From positions 1 to 55,763 of the forward strand of contig CAZSWJ010000007.1 in NCBI GenBank assembly GCA_964611095.1: a DNA stretch of 55,763 nt, written 5' to 3'. This stretch comes from CAZKJL01 sp964611095 (GTDB lineage: Bacteria; Patescibacteriota; Gracilibacteria; Peribacterales; Peribacteraceae). This document shows positions 15,969-25,337 of the stretch, one piece after another. A model generated the notes under the pieces. It did no database searches. It was given only the letters and a program-made list of their open reading frames with translations, and had not been told where the DNA came from. How positions within the stretch are numbered: the stretch's first letter is position 1; each line of letters starts with the position of its first letter. Position numbers and translations under genes: made by a program.

Positions 15969-17144
15969 ATGACTCCTTTCGAAATCTTCCTCGGCGTCGC
16001 CGTCCTCATCGGTATCGGTGCGATGCTCTTCATCCAGAATAAGAAGACGAACCCCGTCGCGACGGACGCTGACAGTGCCAAAGTCATTGCGAGACTCGAG
16101 AAAGATTTAGAAAGTGCCAAAGAAAAACTTTTGAAGAACGAAGGAGCGGGGAAGCAGATGTTCATCGAGCTGCAGCAAGTGAAAGCCAAGCTGGAGGCCA
16201 CCGAGCGTGAGCGTGACAACCACAAGTCGGCCATGACGAAGATCGAGGCCAAGCGCGAACAGCAAGAGAAGGAGCACATGCGCGCGCTGGAGAAGATCGA
16301 ATCTGCCGAACGTGCATTAAAGGAGGAGCGCACTCGTGTGATCCACGAAGATGAGGAGCGCCTGAAGATGGCCGAAGAAGAGCGCGACCGTCTGTGGAAC
16401 GACCACGAGAACGACGTCATCGCCGTTCTCAACGACCTCTGCAAGCAGCCGCACCTGCAATTCAGCACCTTCAGCAACAACAATCTGCCTGAAGATTTCG
16501 ACGGCAGCCTGAAGCCCGACTTCCTCATCGACTTCCTGGGACAGTACGTCGTGTTCGATGCCAAGGTGAGCAAGGCCGAGAACTTGCAGGTCTACATCGA
16601 TGACCAAGTGAAGAAGACCGCCGACAAGATGAAGAAGAACTCCAAGATTTATCCGCACGTGTTCCTGGTCGTCCCGACCGAAGCGATCTCGGAACTGAAG
16701 AAACTCGTGTACTCCAAAGACCAGTACTACTTCTACATCGTGTCCCGCGAAGCGCTCTCCCCCATCCTGGCGTCGCTCAAGCGCATTTCCACGTACGAAC
16801 TCGCGGAGACCTTGGATCCGCAGAAGCGCGAGAACATCATCAACATGCTTGCCGATCTCGCCACGCACATCAGCTACCGCAATGCCCACGAACTGCTCCT
16901 CACGAAGATGGGAACGGAGACGCTCGAGCGTGTTGCCCGCACCGATCCGGAGCTCGCCGTGGAAGTGGAGCAGAAACGTCTCGAGAAAAAGTTCGCCGCT
17001 CCGTCGCAGTCCGATATCAAGCGTATCGCAACGAGTCTCACCGAACAGAACGCCGAGATCAGCTCACTCGCATCGCCCAAAGCATCGGTGAGCAAGAAGA
17101 TGATCGACGCAGCTCAGAATGCGTTCGCACAGAAGTTGTTATAA
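15969..17144 (+). CDS. rmuC: DNA recombination protein RmuC
   Basis: RmuC-family protein, known to limit inversions and recombination between repeats, with a PD-(D/E)xK nuclease-like fold. The 391-residue protein has one N-terminal membrane helix (about 2-20), a long coiled coil rich in Lys/Glu (about 35-140), and the nuclease-like domain. That domain includes LKPDFLIDFLGQYVVFDAKVSKAEN and HVFLVVPTEAI. ATG 15969 fits a leaderless transcript; ATG 15960 is a 3-codon longer option. The shared operator with lexA suggests SOS control. Confidence 0.9.
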   Translation: MTPFEIFLGVAVLIGIGAMLFIQNKKTNPVATDADSAKVIARLEKDLESAKEKLLKNEGAGKQMFIELQQVKAKLEATERERDNHKSAMTKIEAKREQQEKEHMRALEKIESAERALKEERTRVIHEDEERLKMAEEERDRLWNDHENDVIAVLNDLCKQPHLQFSTFSNNNLPEDFDGSLKPDFLIDFLGQYVVFDAKVSKAENLQVYIDDQVKKTADKMKKNSKIYPHVFLVVPTEAISELKKLVYSKDQYYFYIVSREALSPILASLKRISTYELAETLDPQKRENIINMLADLATHISYRNAHELLLTKMGTETLERVARTDPELAVEVEQKRLEKKFAAPSQSDIKRIATSLTEQNAEISSLASPKASVSKKMIDAAQNAFAQKLL

Positions 17145-17159
17145 GACTTCCCGATCTCA

Positions 17160-17555
17160 ATGAAAGCATTGAATGAAAATAAGTGGTTCCCCAAAGTAGA
17201 CACGGTGGAACGGGCAAAACTGACGAGCAAGCAAGGCTATGTGTGCGCCTACGTCGTTGCTGCCTTCACGATGTTTTTTACGGCGGATTCTATTGCTTCC
17301 GGAAATGGAGGCTGGGCGCTTCTGGATGCGGCCATATTTTTGGTGTTGGGAATTTTTATCCAGCATAAGTTTTCTCGTGTGGCTGCGATTCTGGCACTGA
17401 TAATGTTTATCGTGGAAAAGACAATCATGTTCGAGGTTTCGAACTTCAGTGTCTTCGGCATCATTATCGCCGCTTGCATCATCGTCGGTTTGGTCAACGG
17501 AGTGCGTGGAACTCTTGCCTTGCATCGTTTGAAGAAAAAAACTGAAACGAAATAA
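17160..17555 (+). CDS. Small tetraspan membrane protein, unknown
   Basis: 131 residues with four hydrophobic helices (about 28-48, 52-70, 74-92, 98-118) and charged ends (MKALNENKWFPKVDTVERAK; KKKTETK). No conserved catalytic residues or known family are recognisable. It follows rmuC by 15 bases and precedes the helicase gene by 37, so co-transcription with rmuC is likely. Its codon use is more AT-rich than that of its neighbours. Confidence 0.75.
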   Translation: MKALNENKWFPKVDTVERAKLTSKQGYVCAYVVAAFTMFFTADSIASGNGGWALLDAAIFLVLGIFIQHKFSRVAAILALIMFIVEKTIMFEVSNFSVFGIIIAACIIVGLVNGVRGTLALHRLKKKTETK

Positions 17556-17592
17556 AAAAATATATCGATCTCTGCTACTCTCCAGTCCCCTC

Positions 17593-19857
17593 ATGACGAC
17601 CGATCTCGATCCGATTTTCGCCGGCCTCAATGACGAGCAAAAATTGGCCGTGGAAACACTCAAAGGTCCGGTGCTCATTTTGGCGGGCGCGGGCTCCGGG
17701 AAGACCAGAACCGTCACGCACCGCATCGCGCACCTGATTGCTCAGGGCGTGCCTGCGTGGCAGATCCTCGCCGTCACGTTCACGAACAAAGCGGCCAAGG
17801 AACTGAAGGAACGAATCGCAAGAATTCTGAAAATCGCCGATACGGAGGGCACGCAGACCGAACACTTGCCGATGTCGGGCACGTTCCACTCCATCTGCGC
17901 CCGTATTTTGCGTCGCGACATCGAAAGAATCGGACGAAATCGCTCGTTCGTGATCTACGATTCCGACGACCAGGAGAAAGTGATGCAGAGCGTGCTCAAA
18001 GATTTGAAGATCGCACCCGAAGAACTCAAGCCCCGCACCGCGCTGGGACACGTGAGCCGATTCAAATCGGAAGCGGTGTCGCCCGAGCAGGCCAAATCGA
18101 AATCCGGCGGCGCCATGGAACTCAAAATGGCCGAGATTTACGCGCTGTATCAAAAGAAACTGAAGGAATCGAACGCTCTGGACTTCGATGACCTCATCGG
18201 CGAGACGGTGCGACTCTTCACCGAGTGCCCCGACGTGCTCGCGAGGTACCAAAACACCTGGCGATTCGTGCACGTGGACGAGTACCAGGACACGAACAAG
18301 CCGCAGTACCTGTTCATCAGCATGCTGACGCAGGCGCACCGCAACCTCTGCGTCATCGGAGACCCGGACCAGTCCATTTACTCGTTCCGCGGCGCCGATA
18401 TCCGCAATATTTTGGACTTCCAGCACGAGTACAAAGACGCCGTGAGCATCAAGCTCGAACGGAACTACCGTTCCACGCAGCAAATCTTGGATGCCGCCGG
18501 CGGCATCATCGCCGCGAACCCGAACAGACCCGAGAAGAACATGTGGACGGACAAAAAAGACGGCACCAAGGTGAAGCTGCGCGAAGTGATGGATGAACGC
18601 CGTGAATCGGAAGAAGCCGTACACGCCGCATTGGCGCATCAGAAAAACGGTATTCCGCTTTCTGATCAGGCAATCCTCTATCGCACGAACGCCCAGTCGC
18701 GCCTCTTTGAAGAAGCGTGCCTCCGCGCCGCCGTCCCCTACCGCATTCTCGGGGGCTTAAAATTCTACGCTCGCCGCGAAGTGAAAGACGTGCTCGCGTA
18801 CCTCTACACCGTTCTCAATCCGAGCGACACGGTCTCACTGCTCCGCATCATCAACGTGCCGTCACGAAAAATCGGCGACACGACGATCGGCCGACTGCAG
18901 AATTTCTGCAACGAGAGGAACCTGAGCCTGTGGACCGCCATGAAGCAGATCGAAATGGTGGATGGCATCACGGAATCGGCAAAGAACCGCATCTCGGACT
19001 TCGTGAGCCTCATCGGCCACGCCCAGGCCATGGCCCAGAGCTCGTCCGTCAGCGAAGTGACCGAAACGATCCTGACGCGCACGGGTATGGAACGCTGGGT
19101 AAAGGACGACACGGAGGAAGGCGAGACGCGCTGGGAGAACGTGCTGGAACTTTTGTCCGTCACCAAGAAGTACGACGCACTCCCGCCGCAGGAATCGCTC
19201 ACGAACTTCCTCGAGGAAGTCGCACTCGTGTCCGAAGTCGATAAGCTCACCGACGCGAGCGACGCCCTGACCTTGATGACGCTGCACCTCTGCAAAGGAC
19301 TCGAATTCCGTGCGGTCTCGGTGGTGGGCTGCGAAGAAGGACTGCTCCCCCACAGTTCCGCCGCATTCGACAGGAATCAAATGGAAGAGGAGCGTCGCTT
19401 GCTCTACGTCGGCATGACGCGCGCCAAAGAACACCTCATGCTCACGCACGCCACGAGCCGCACGCTCTGGGGAAAGACGCAGGCCAACGCACGCAGCCGT
19501 TTCTTGGACGACCTCCCGGCCGAGGTCATCGACGTCGGCAGCGACATGCAGGACAGCAAGTACGCCTGGCTCAGCAGCACGCCCAAGAAGAACGCCGGAA
19601 GTTGGTGGCAACCGTCCACGGCTCGCGTCAAAAATGAATTCTCACAGGACTCGGGCAGCGACGACGTGAACCAGGACTGGCTGCAGCACGTGGAAGAAGC
19701 CGTAGAAGAAGGGTGTCGCATCGAACACCGCACGATGGGACTCGGTACCGTCCTCAAGCGCAGCGGCGACATTGTGGAAGTCCGCTTCGACGCGGGCAGC
19801 GTGAAGAAACTGGCTCTCGGCATCGCACCGATCAAGCTCGCCGTTTCCGCAGACTAA
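17593..19857 (+). CDS. UvrD/PcrA-type DNA helicase
   Basis: Superfamily 1A 3'-to-5' DNA helicase of 754 residues, normal for PcrA/UvrD. Motifs in order: Walker A GAGSGKT (32-38), TFTNKAAKELKERI, VDEYQDTN (motif II), GDPDQSIYSFRGAD (III), the ERNYRST region (IV), LMTLHLCKGLEFRAVSVVGCEEG (V) and LLYVGMTRAKE (VI). The C-terminal tail has the Tudor-like stretch DIVEVRFDAGSVKKL typical of PcrA. The role is nucleotide excision repair and removal of proteins from DNA. Its 3' end overlaps the convergent gene by 26 bases. Confidence 0.94.
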   Translation: MTTDLDPIFAGLNDEQKLAVETLKGPVLILAGAGSGKTRTVTHRIAHLIAQGVPAWQILAVTFTNKAAKELKERIARILKIADTEGTQTEHLPMSGTFHSICARILRRDIERIGRNRSFVIYDSDDQEKVMQSVLKDLKIAPEELKPRTALGHVSRFKSEAVSPEQAKSKSGGAMELKMAEIYALYQKKLKESNALDFDDLIGETVRLFTECPDVLARYQNTWRFVHVDEYQDTNKPQYLFISMLTQAHRNLCVIGDPDQSIYSFRGADIRNILDFQHEYKDAVSIKLERNYRSTQQILDAAGGIIAANPNRPEKNMWTDKKDGTKVKLREVMDERRESEEAVHAALAHQKNGIPLSDQAILYRTNAQSRLFEEACLRAAVPYRILGGLKFYARREVKDVLAYLYTVLNPSDTVSLLRIINVPSRKIGDTTIGRLQNFCNERNLSLWTAMKQIEMVDGITESAKNRISDFVSLIGHAQAMAQSSSVSEVTETILTRTGMERWVKDDTEEGETRWENVLELLSVTKKYDALPPQESLTNFLEEVALVSEVDKLTDASDALTLMTLHLCKGLEFRAVSVVGCEEGLLPHSSAAFDRNQMEEERRLLYVGMTRAKEHLMLTHATSRTLWGKTQANARSRFLDDLPAEVIDVGSDMQDSKYAWLSSTPKKNAGSWWQPSTARVKNEFSQDSGSDDVNQDWLQHVEEAVEEGCRIEHRTMGLGTVLKRSGDIVEVRFDAGSVKKLALGIAPIKLAVSAD

Positions 19858-20362
19858 GCATGTGCACGGCCGAGAAAAATGCGAAAAACACGTTGAGCCA
19901 GAAGAAAATCCAACTTGCATCGAGGTAACTGAAGAGTGCAATGAGCGCGCTTCCCACGAAGAGCGCGGCTTCCCTGCGTACCGTGGCGCCGGTGGAGCAG
20001 TACCCGAGCGCGATGCCGCCGAGACCGAGGACGAACGGCACCGTGCCGAATCCGGGGAACAGAATGAACGATGTGATGATGAGTGCGATCGTCGCCACCG
20101 CGATGATGGGTTGGTCGATGCGATCATCGACGTCCAGCATCATGAAGATGCTGGAGAGATTCACCACGGCTTGCAGGAAGATGAAGAAGATCGATCCTCC
20201 GGCGAGGTAGTTGAAGGTGGAATACACGAGCATGAGAAGCCCGCCGATGGCGAACAGCCAGTTTTTGACGGATGTCACGGGCTTGATGCCCTGACGATCG
20301 GGCCATGCGGCGCCCGCGACCAAAACGATTCCTCCAAGAATACCGAGCAGCATGGTGTCCAT
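19832..20362 (-). CDS. Polytopic membrane protein of unknown function
   Basis: 176 residues with about five hydrophobic segments (2-18, 27-45, 50-65, 78-118, 135-165) and a basic C-terminus (SLRKRRA). The family is not recognised. The start at 20362 (MDTMLLGILGG) is supported by TAGCAT (20371-20376) 8 bases before it and TTGCGA (20393-20398) 16 bases further up, a leaderless promoter. It overlaps the convergent helicase gene tail to tail by 26 bases. Confidence 0.75.
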   Translation of the reverse strand: MDTMLLGILGGIVLVAGAAWPDRQGIKPVTSVKNWLFAIGGLLMLVYSTFNYLAGGSIFFIFLQAVVNLSSIFMMLDVDDRIDQPIIAVATIALIITSFILFPGFGTVPFVLGLGGIALGYCSTGATVRREAALFVGSALIALFSYLDASWIFFWLNVFFAFFSAVHMLSLRKRRA

Positions 20363-20410
20363 GGGACGAAATGCTACTCGGTCTTGAGGAAGTCGCAAAT
20401 GCGACTGTGA

Positions 20411-21718
20411 TTAGTAGTTGAAGTACGTTCCCTGAACGACGGGACTCTCCGTGCCCACCCAACCGTACGTGGAGGTGCCGTCGGTCCACGATACGGAACC
20501 ATCCTCATCGGGATTGCCCGCCTGGTTGAGGGTCAAACGGAACGAAGCACGCTGCGGATCGGACGACGAGATGTCACCGTACACGGAAATGGTACGGGGC
20601 TCGCTGCCGAGGGAACCGAACGATGCGGGAATGCCGTTGCAGGTGACGAGTCCCGTGCCGATGGTGCACGGATACGTCTCGGAAGAACCCGGAGTCGTGA
20701 GGTACGTGTTACCGAGGCTGATGCCTCCGGTCTGCTCGATCTGGAAGACCAGTTTGGTGACGGCAAGCTCGGCGCTGCTGTCGGTCGTACGACCGATGAA
20801 GCTGAACGAGCCGAGTTTCTGATTCGGTCCCGTGATGAGTGGAGCCGAGGTCTGCATCGCGTTGATGGCACGGACGATGGTGCCGCGTGCCGTCTCAAAC
20901 ATCGGGAACACGTCGGTGGAAGCGGACGTCTTGATGTAGCGGCGCGTGCTCCATTCTCCGGTGGCATCGATGACGACATTGTTGATCTGAACGACCTGGG
21001 CACCTCTGCCACCCGCCTCGTGGGACGAGAGCTGGCCACGGAAATAGATCTTTCTCTGCTCGCGCTTGCCCACCTGGAACGTACCGAGTGGCAGAGTGGC
21101 TCTGTACGTATGGTTGTTCTGGGCACCGGCATCGAGCGTGGCACGACCCAACAGTCGCTTGTCGTCGTCATACACCAGGAGTGACTGAACGCTCGTGGCA
21201 TCGGATGCCAACGTCACGGTGATGATTTTGACGTTCACGGGCTCTTCATCGATGAAGATATTCACGGCACCGAGAATGGGGCTGATCTCATTGAGCGGCA
21301 AAAACTGGCCGCGGATCGTCGTGTCACCCGCATCGTACGTGGAACCCGAAGGGACCGACGAAGACGATGACGAAGAACTCGACGAACGGGAAGAAGACGA
21401 AGATGAGTTACCCGGTGCGAAGGGTGATCCCGCGAGGTAACAAGCGACCGGGAGGCGATAACGCTGCAAGCGGATGGCACGGCGATAGGCGCCGAACGTG
21501 TTGCATGCGGGAAGCCCCTCACCGGTAAGGGCAGTTTCCGTGTCGCACTCGGGCGGACGCTCGGCATTCAGCAAGCGAAAAGATTTGCGCAGTGCGGCGG
21601 GAGTCGTGCACCGGGGCAGCGACGATGCGGCTTCCGTCATATCGACGCGAAGGCTTTCGAGACCGGTCAACGTGAGCACGAGGGCCGCGAGAAGAACTGG
21701 GGCAGCAATTTTTTTCAT
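20411..21718 (-). CDS. Secreted protein with poly-serine linker, unknown
   Basis: 435 residues. There is a signal peptide (MKKIAAPVLLAALVLTL..), then a Cys-containing N-terminal module with paired patterns (CTTPAALRKSFRLLNAERPPEC and CNTFGAYRRAIRLQRYRLP are similar), then a linker of about 17 serines with one arginine. A beta-rich C-terminal region follows. The C-terminal part has repeated phrases typical of bacterial surface or pilus-associated beta-sandwich proteins, but no named family is certain. Poly-serine linkers of this kind are frequent in exported proteins of Peregrinibacteria-like genomes. The start 21718 is chosen for the signal peptide. Confidence 0.8.
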   Translation of the reverse strand: MKKIAAPVLLAALVLTLTGLESLRVDMTEAASSLPRCTTPAALRKSFRLLNAERPPECDTETALTGEGLPACNTFGAYRRAIRLQRYRLPVACYLAGSPFAPGNSSSSSSRSSSSSSSSSSVPSGSTYDAGDTTIRGQFLPLNEISPILGAVNIFIDEEPVNVKIITVTLASDATSVQSLLVYDDDKRLLGRATLDAGAQNNHTYRATLPLGTFQVGKREQRKIYFRGQLSSHEAGGRGAQVVQINNVVIDATGEWSTRRYIKTSASTDVFPMFETARGTIVRAINAMQTSAPLITGPNQKLGSFSFIGRTTDSSAELAVTKLVFQIEQTGGISLGNTYLTTPGSSETYPCTIGTGLVTCNGIPASFGSLGSEPRTISVYGDISSSDPQRASFRLTLNQAGNPDEDGSVSWTDGTSTYGWVGTESPVVQGTYFNY

Positions 21719-21899
21719 GCGAGATGGGAAAGAGTCAAAATTGTGACGATGATGGGACGTCATCGGGAAGCCGATCTTGCAGCCTTATCATTGCCAAAGA
21801 GAAAGAAATACGTGAAGTATCATTTTCCGTCCTTTGACATGGCAGAGAAGCGCTCGGCGATTCACTTTACTTGCCACTCCCGGTACGTAGGCTGAGCGC

Positions 21900-22700
21900 A
21901 TGCTCCGCGACACGGTCTCTCAATTCCTGCACTCCAAGCGCATCCGCCTCAATACCGATGCGGGCCAGCACTTTCTCATCGATCAAGACACCTTGGATGA
22001 GATCATTTGCGCCGCCGAACTCAAACCGACGGATCACGTGGTGGAAGTGGGCCCGGGCATCGGCATTCTCACGAAGGAACTGCTCAAGCGCGCGGGACAC
22101 GTGACGGCCATCGAGATCGATCCGCGTTTTCCGCCGCTCGTTCGTGCGTACGTCGGTGATGCGAGCAAGCTCACCATCATCACGGGCAACGCACTGCAGG
22201 AACGCGTCCCCGAGGAAGCGTTCAAAGTGGTGGCAAACATTCCGTACCACATCACCTCTCCCCTGCTGCACAGATTTTTCTTGGAAAATACGCAGCTCCC
22301 CACATCGCTCACGCTCCTCATTCAGCGCGAGGTCGCGGAGAACATCGCATCGAAGGGAAGTGACAGCATTCTCACGGTGCTCACGCACCTTTTTGGTACT
22401 CCAAGACTCTTGCGCCTGGTACCTCCCGGAGCCTTTATACCACCTCCTGCGGTGGATTCGGCGGTCCTTCACATCGATTGCTACAAAGAACCCATCGTCC
22501 CCAAAGAAAAGATCCACAAAATCTTGGGTGTCGCCAAACTTGCGATGAGCAAGCGCCGAAAAATGCTGAGCAACACCATCGGCACGCTGCCGAACGGCGA
22601 CGAGGCGATGAAAGCTGCAAACATCGACCCCAAGCGGCGTCCGCAAACGCTCACGATTCAGGAATGGATCGCACTCGAGAAAGCTTTGCACGGTGCATGA
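21900..22700 (+). CDS. ksgA: 16S rRNA dimethyladenosine transferase
   Basis: Dimethylates the two adjacent adenosines in helix 45 of 16S rRNA using S-adenosylmethionine. The 266-residue protein has GQHFLIDQDTLDEI, the SAM motif VVEVGPGIGILTKEL, the acidic AIEIDPR and the catalytic NIPYHITSPLL, all diagnostic. Its stop overlaps the comEC start (ATGA), so the two are translated from one mRNA. Confidence 0.96.
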   Translation: MLRDTVSQFLHSKRIRLNTDAGQHFLIDQDTLDEIICAAELKPTDHVVEVGPGIGILTKELLKRAGHVTAIEIDPRFPPLVRAYVGDASKLTIITGNALQERVPEEAFKVVANIPYHITSPLLHRFFLENTQLPTSLTLLIQREVAENIASKGSDSILTVLTHLFGTPRLLRLVPPGAFIPPPAVDSAVLHIDCYKEPIVPKEKIHKILGVAKLAMSKRRKMLSNTIGTLPNGDEAMKAANIDPKRRPQTLTIQEWIALEKALHGA

Positions 22701-24106
22701 AAACGTCGTGGCTCAGTTACGGCTTCACCGTATCGTTTCTGTGTTTTGTTTTGATGATGCAGTGGTGGAATCCGAGCATGATCACAATCGGCATCATCGG
22801 AATTGCGTGCGCAATCTTCGCCATGTTGTTCAGAAAAAGAACGATGGGCCCCGTTGTCATAGCAGTGTTTTTAGGGCTTCTATTAGCCTACGGATCAGTG
22901 GCGCGACTTCGTCATGATCGTACGGCGCACGACCTCGCACCGTTCGTATCGCCCAAGACGATGACCGCGCACGGTTGGGTCACCGATGCACCCGACGCGA
23001 GACCGACGCAAACCAAGTTCACGGTGACCATCGACACGATCACACGCGGAAAAGAGATGACGAAAGCCGAAGGCACGCTGCTCGCCACCGACTACGGCAG
23101 CTGGCCACCGATACATTACGGTGACGAAGTGATGGTGACGGGCATACTGCAAATTCCGGGCGTCATCGACACGTTCGACTACACGCAGTACCTCTCGATC
23201 CACGGAATTTCGGCAGTGGTGCCACGTGCCACAGTGCGGGTGACGAAGACCGATGCAGTGGAACCGCGATTTGCCCGTACCTATGCCATTTTCGGCCTGC
23301 TCTACGACTGGCGTGAAGCAGTGGAAAATCGTATCGGCCTCGTGTTTCCCGAGCCGCACGGCTCGCTCCTCGCCGGACTTCTCACGGGAACGCGCCGCGG
23401 ACTCCCCAAAAATCTGTCGGATGATTTCCGCACCGCGGGACTCACGCACATCGTCGCCGTGTCGGGCTACAACGTGACGGTGATTCTCTCGATCGTCGGA
23501 AGTTTCCTTTTTTGGTTGCCACTGAAGAAAAGATTTTTCCCGCTCGCGCTCGGCGCACTGGGTTTCGCCATTTTTACGGGAGGAAGTCCGCCCGTCGTAC
23601 GCGCCGCCATCATGGGTGTTCTGGGCTTATTGGCGCTGCAAACCGAACGCGTCGCGACTCCCAGGCTCACGGTGCTCTGGACCGCCGTCATCATGCTGAT
23701 TCCGAACCCCATGATGCTGTGGCACGACGCGAGTTTTCAGCTGTCGTTCCTCGCCGTCATCGGACTGATGGAGCTGAGTCCGTATTTGAAGAAAGTTTTC
23801 GTGCACGTTCCGGAAACTCTCGGGATTCGCGACTCGCTCACCGCAACCGTCGCCGCACAAATCGCAACGCTGCCCATTTCGATGATCATCTTCCGCCAAC
23901 TCTCGCTCGTGGCACCCGTCACGAACATTCTGGTGGCTCCGCTCATCCCGCTCGCGATGCTCACGGGGTCGCTTGCAACACTACTCAGCGTGCTCTGGAT
24001 GCCGCTGGGGCTGCTTATGGGTTACTTCGGATGGCTTCTGCTGCAGATGATCCTGTGGATCGCCACGATCGGCGCACAGGTGCCGCTCGCGGCGCTCCAC
24101 TTCTGA
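22697..24106 (+). CDS. comEC: ComEC/Rec2-type DNA uptake channel
   Basis: Predicted inner-membrane channel that carries single-stranded DNA into the cell during natural transformation. The 469-residue protein has N-terminal helices, a DUF4131-like OB-type region (about 85-190) and the Competence domain. That domain begins LLTGTRRGLP and has the signature TAGLTHIVAVSGYNVTVI, with about eight helices. It ends without the C-terminal metallo-beta-lactamase nuclease domain of longer ComEC proteins, a common short form. ATG 22697 overlaps the ksgA stop. Confidence 0.9.
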   Translation: MKTSWLSYGFTVSFLCFVLMMQWWNPSMITIGIIGIACAIFAMLFRKRTMGPVVIAVFLGLLLAYGSVARLRHDRTAHDLAPFVSPKTMTAHGWVTDAPDARPTQTKFTVTIDTITRGKEMTKAEGTLLATDYGSWPPIHYGDEVMVTGILQIPGVIDTFDYTQYLSIHGISAVVPRATVRVTKTDAVEPRFARTYAIFGLLYDWREAVENRIGLVFPEPHGSLLAGLLTGTRRGLPKNLSDDFRTAGLTHIVAVSGYNVTVILSIVGSFLFWLPLKKRFFPLALGALGFAIFTGGSPPVVRAAIMGVLGLLALQTERVATPRLTVLWTAVIMLIPNPMMLWHDASFQLSFLAVIGLMELSPYLKKVFVHVPETLGIRDSLTATVAAQIATLPISMIIFRQLSLVAPVTNILVAPLIPLAMLTGSLATLLSVLWMPLGLLMGYFGWLLLQMILWIATIGAQVPLAALHF

Positions 24107-24661
24107 TCATTTCCAGCGATACAGATGAATGCGCGTCGTTCCCATAAACGCCATGGGCACGTCTTTCACAAATTCGGGTGTGAGACCTTTCATGGTGAAC
24201 GCGTGCGACACCACGCGCGTGCCGGGCTTGAGCTCTTTCGCAAATTTTTCTTTGAGCCGCTGCATCGTGGCAACGGAGAGATAGGTGAAGATGACGTCGG
24301 CATCGGAAAGATCCACATCGAAAAAGTTTTCCATGCGCATCTCGGGCTTGTAACGGGAAAGAATGTTCCGAATGAGCGCGAGAACGTACACGAGCACCGA
24401 ACCCTCGTACCCGACGGCTTTGATGCCGGGGACACGCTGCATGGCACGGGCCAGAACACGCCCGTCCCCCGCTCCCAGGTCATATACGCGGTCACCGGGC
24501 TTCACCTCCGCCGCATCGATCATGGCATCGGCAATGCCGCGCGGTGTGGGCACGAACGCCACCATCCACTTGAGGTGGAAGAACGCGCTGATGAGAAGCA
24601 GTACGACAAACGTGAGGAGCACGAGAAGTACTGCGAGTGCGACTGCTGCACCGAAATCCAC
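24107..24661 (-). CDS. Membrane-anchored class I SAM methyltransferase
   Basis: 184 residues: one N-terminal membrane helix (about 5-30), then a Rossmann methyltransferase domain with motif I VYDLGAGDGRVL, AVGYEGSVLVY and the later DADVIFTYLSVATM. The pattern resembles the FAM173/ATPSCKMT group of lysine methyltransferases, but the target here is unknown. The convergent comEC stop is directly adjacent. It is preceded by another membrane-protein gene with no gap, so both are likely one transcript. Confidence 0.85.
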   Translation of the reverse strand: MDFGAAVALAVLLVLLTFVVLLLISAFFHLKWMVAFVPTPRGIADAMIDAAEVKPGDRVYDLGAGDGRVLARAMQRVPGIKAVGYEGSVLVYVLALIRNILSRYKPEMRMENFFDVDLSDADVIFTYLSVATMQRLKEKFAKELKPGTRVVSHAFTMKGLTPEFVKDVPMAFMGTTRIHLYRWK

Positions 24662-25063
24662 TTACGCTGCGAGGACGAGCCCGAGGTACGTGAAGAGCGC
24701 GCCAAGGAGCACCATCACGAATCCGGTGAATGCCTGCATGGCGTCGGAATCCAGGAGTGAATCCTCGAGAGACGAAGCGATGCGGGACGAAACGCCCGGC
24801 CACCAAGCCATGAAGAGTCCCTTCACGAGCGTGACCCATGCCAGGAAGACGACGATGCCTTCACCGTCGGCGCTCACGTGCCACTGGCGGCGGAGCGTGG
24901 TGACGGCGATACCCACCATCGCGGCTGCGAAGAGGCGGAGCGTCTGTTCGTCCTTCAGGAGCTTCTTGCGCCACGTCATGAACTTCCCGTCGGAGAAGAC
25001 CATGGGGAACCCGAAGACGTAGAAAAAGACGCCGAGTAAAAGGGAGAAACTGGAAAGGGACAT
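24662..25063 (-). CDS. Small membrane protein, unknown
   Basis: 133 residues with hydrophobic segments near 3-22, 45-60, 70-92 and 112-132 and no recognised domain. It abuts the methyltransferase gene with no spacer, so the two probably work or are at least expressed together. The start at 25063 is the only ATG with a full first helix (MSLSSFSLLLGVFFYVFGF). Confidence 0.75.
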   Translation of the reverse strand: MSLSSFSLLLGVFFYVFGFPMVFSDGKFMTWRKKLLKDEQTLRLFAAAMVGIAVTTLRRQWHVSADGEGIVVFLAWVTLVKGLFMAWWPGVSSRIASSLEDSLLDSDAMQAFTGFVMVLLGALFTYLGLVLAA

Positions 25064-25221
25064 GTGAGAGGGTGGAAAACCGAAGAGATTGTCGATTATT
25101 GTCGAGCTTCAGAGGAAAATTGACAATTGACCCGCCTACGCCTTCCTGTTAAATGTGCTTTGCGGAACCATCGAGGTTTTATTTCGCCGAATGGGCTTCC
25201 GCGGGCAGGGAGGATTCCGAC

Positions 25222-25256
25222 TTTCAACTTTTCACTTTTCGCTTTACACTTTTCAC
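25222..25256. repeat. Heptamer array upstream of tRNA-Glu (TTTTCAC family)
   Basis: Five units in tandem: TTTCAAC TTTTCAC TTTTCGC TTTACAC TTTTCAC, ending 6 bases before the tRNA. It is the reverse complement of the AGTGAAA heptamer at 1225-1259. No complementary arm is close by. The rest of 25064-25221 holds nothing I can identify. Confidence 0.8.
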
Positions 25257-25262
25257 TCGTCC

Positions 25263-25337
25263 GGCCCCATCGTCTAATGGTTAGGACAGCGGGTTTTCAA
25301 TCCGTTAACGGGAGTTCAATTCTCCCTGGGGCTGCCA
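25263..25337 (+). tRNA. tRNA-Glu (anticodon TTC)
   Basis: The cloverleaf is complete. The acceptor GGCCCCA pairs with TGGGGCT. The D-arm begins TCGTCTAATGG. The anticodon loop is TTTTCAA with anticodon TTC. The T-arm is GGGAG-TTCAATT-CTCCC. The discriminator G is followed by an encoded CCA (25335-25337). The last 13 bases, from T25327 to T25339 just past the CCA, recur at 26521-26533. Confidence 0.97.
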
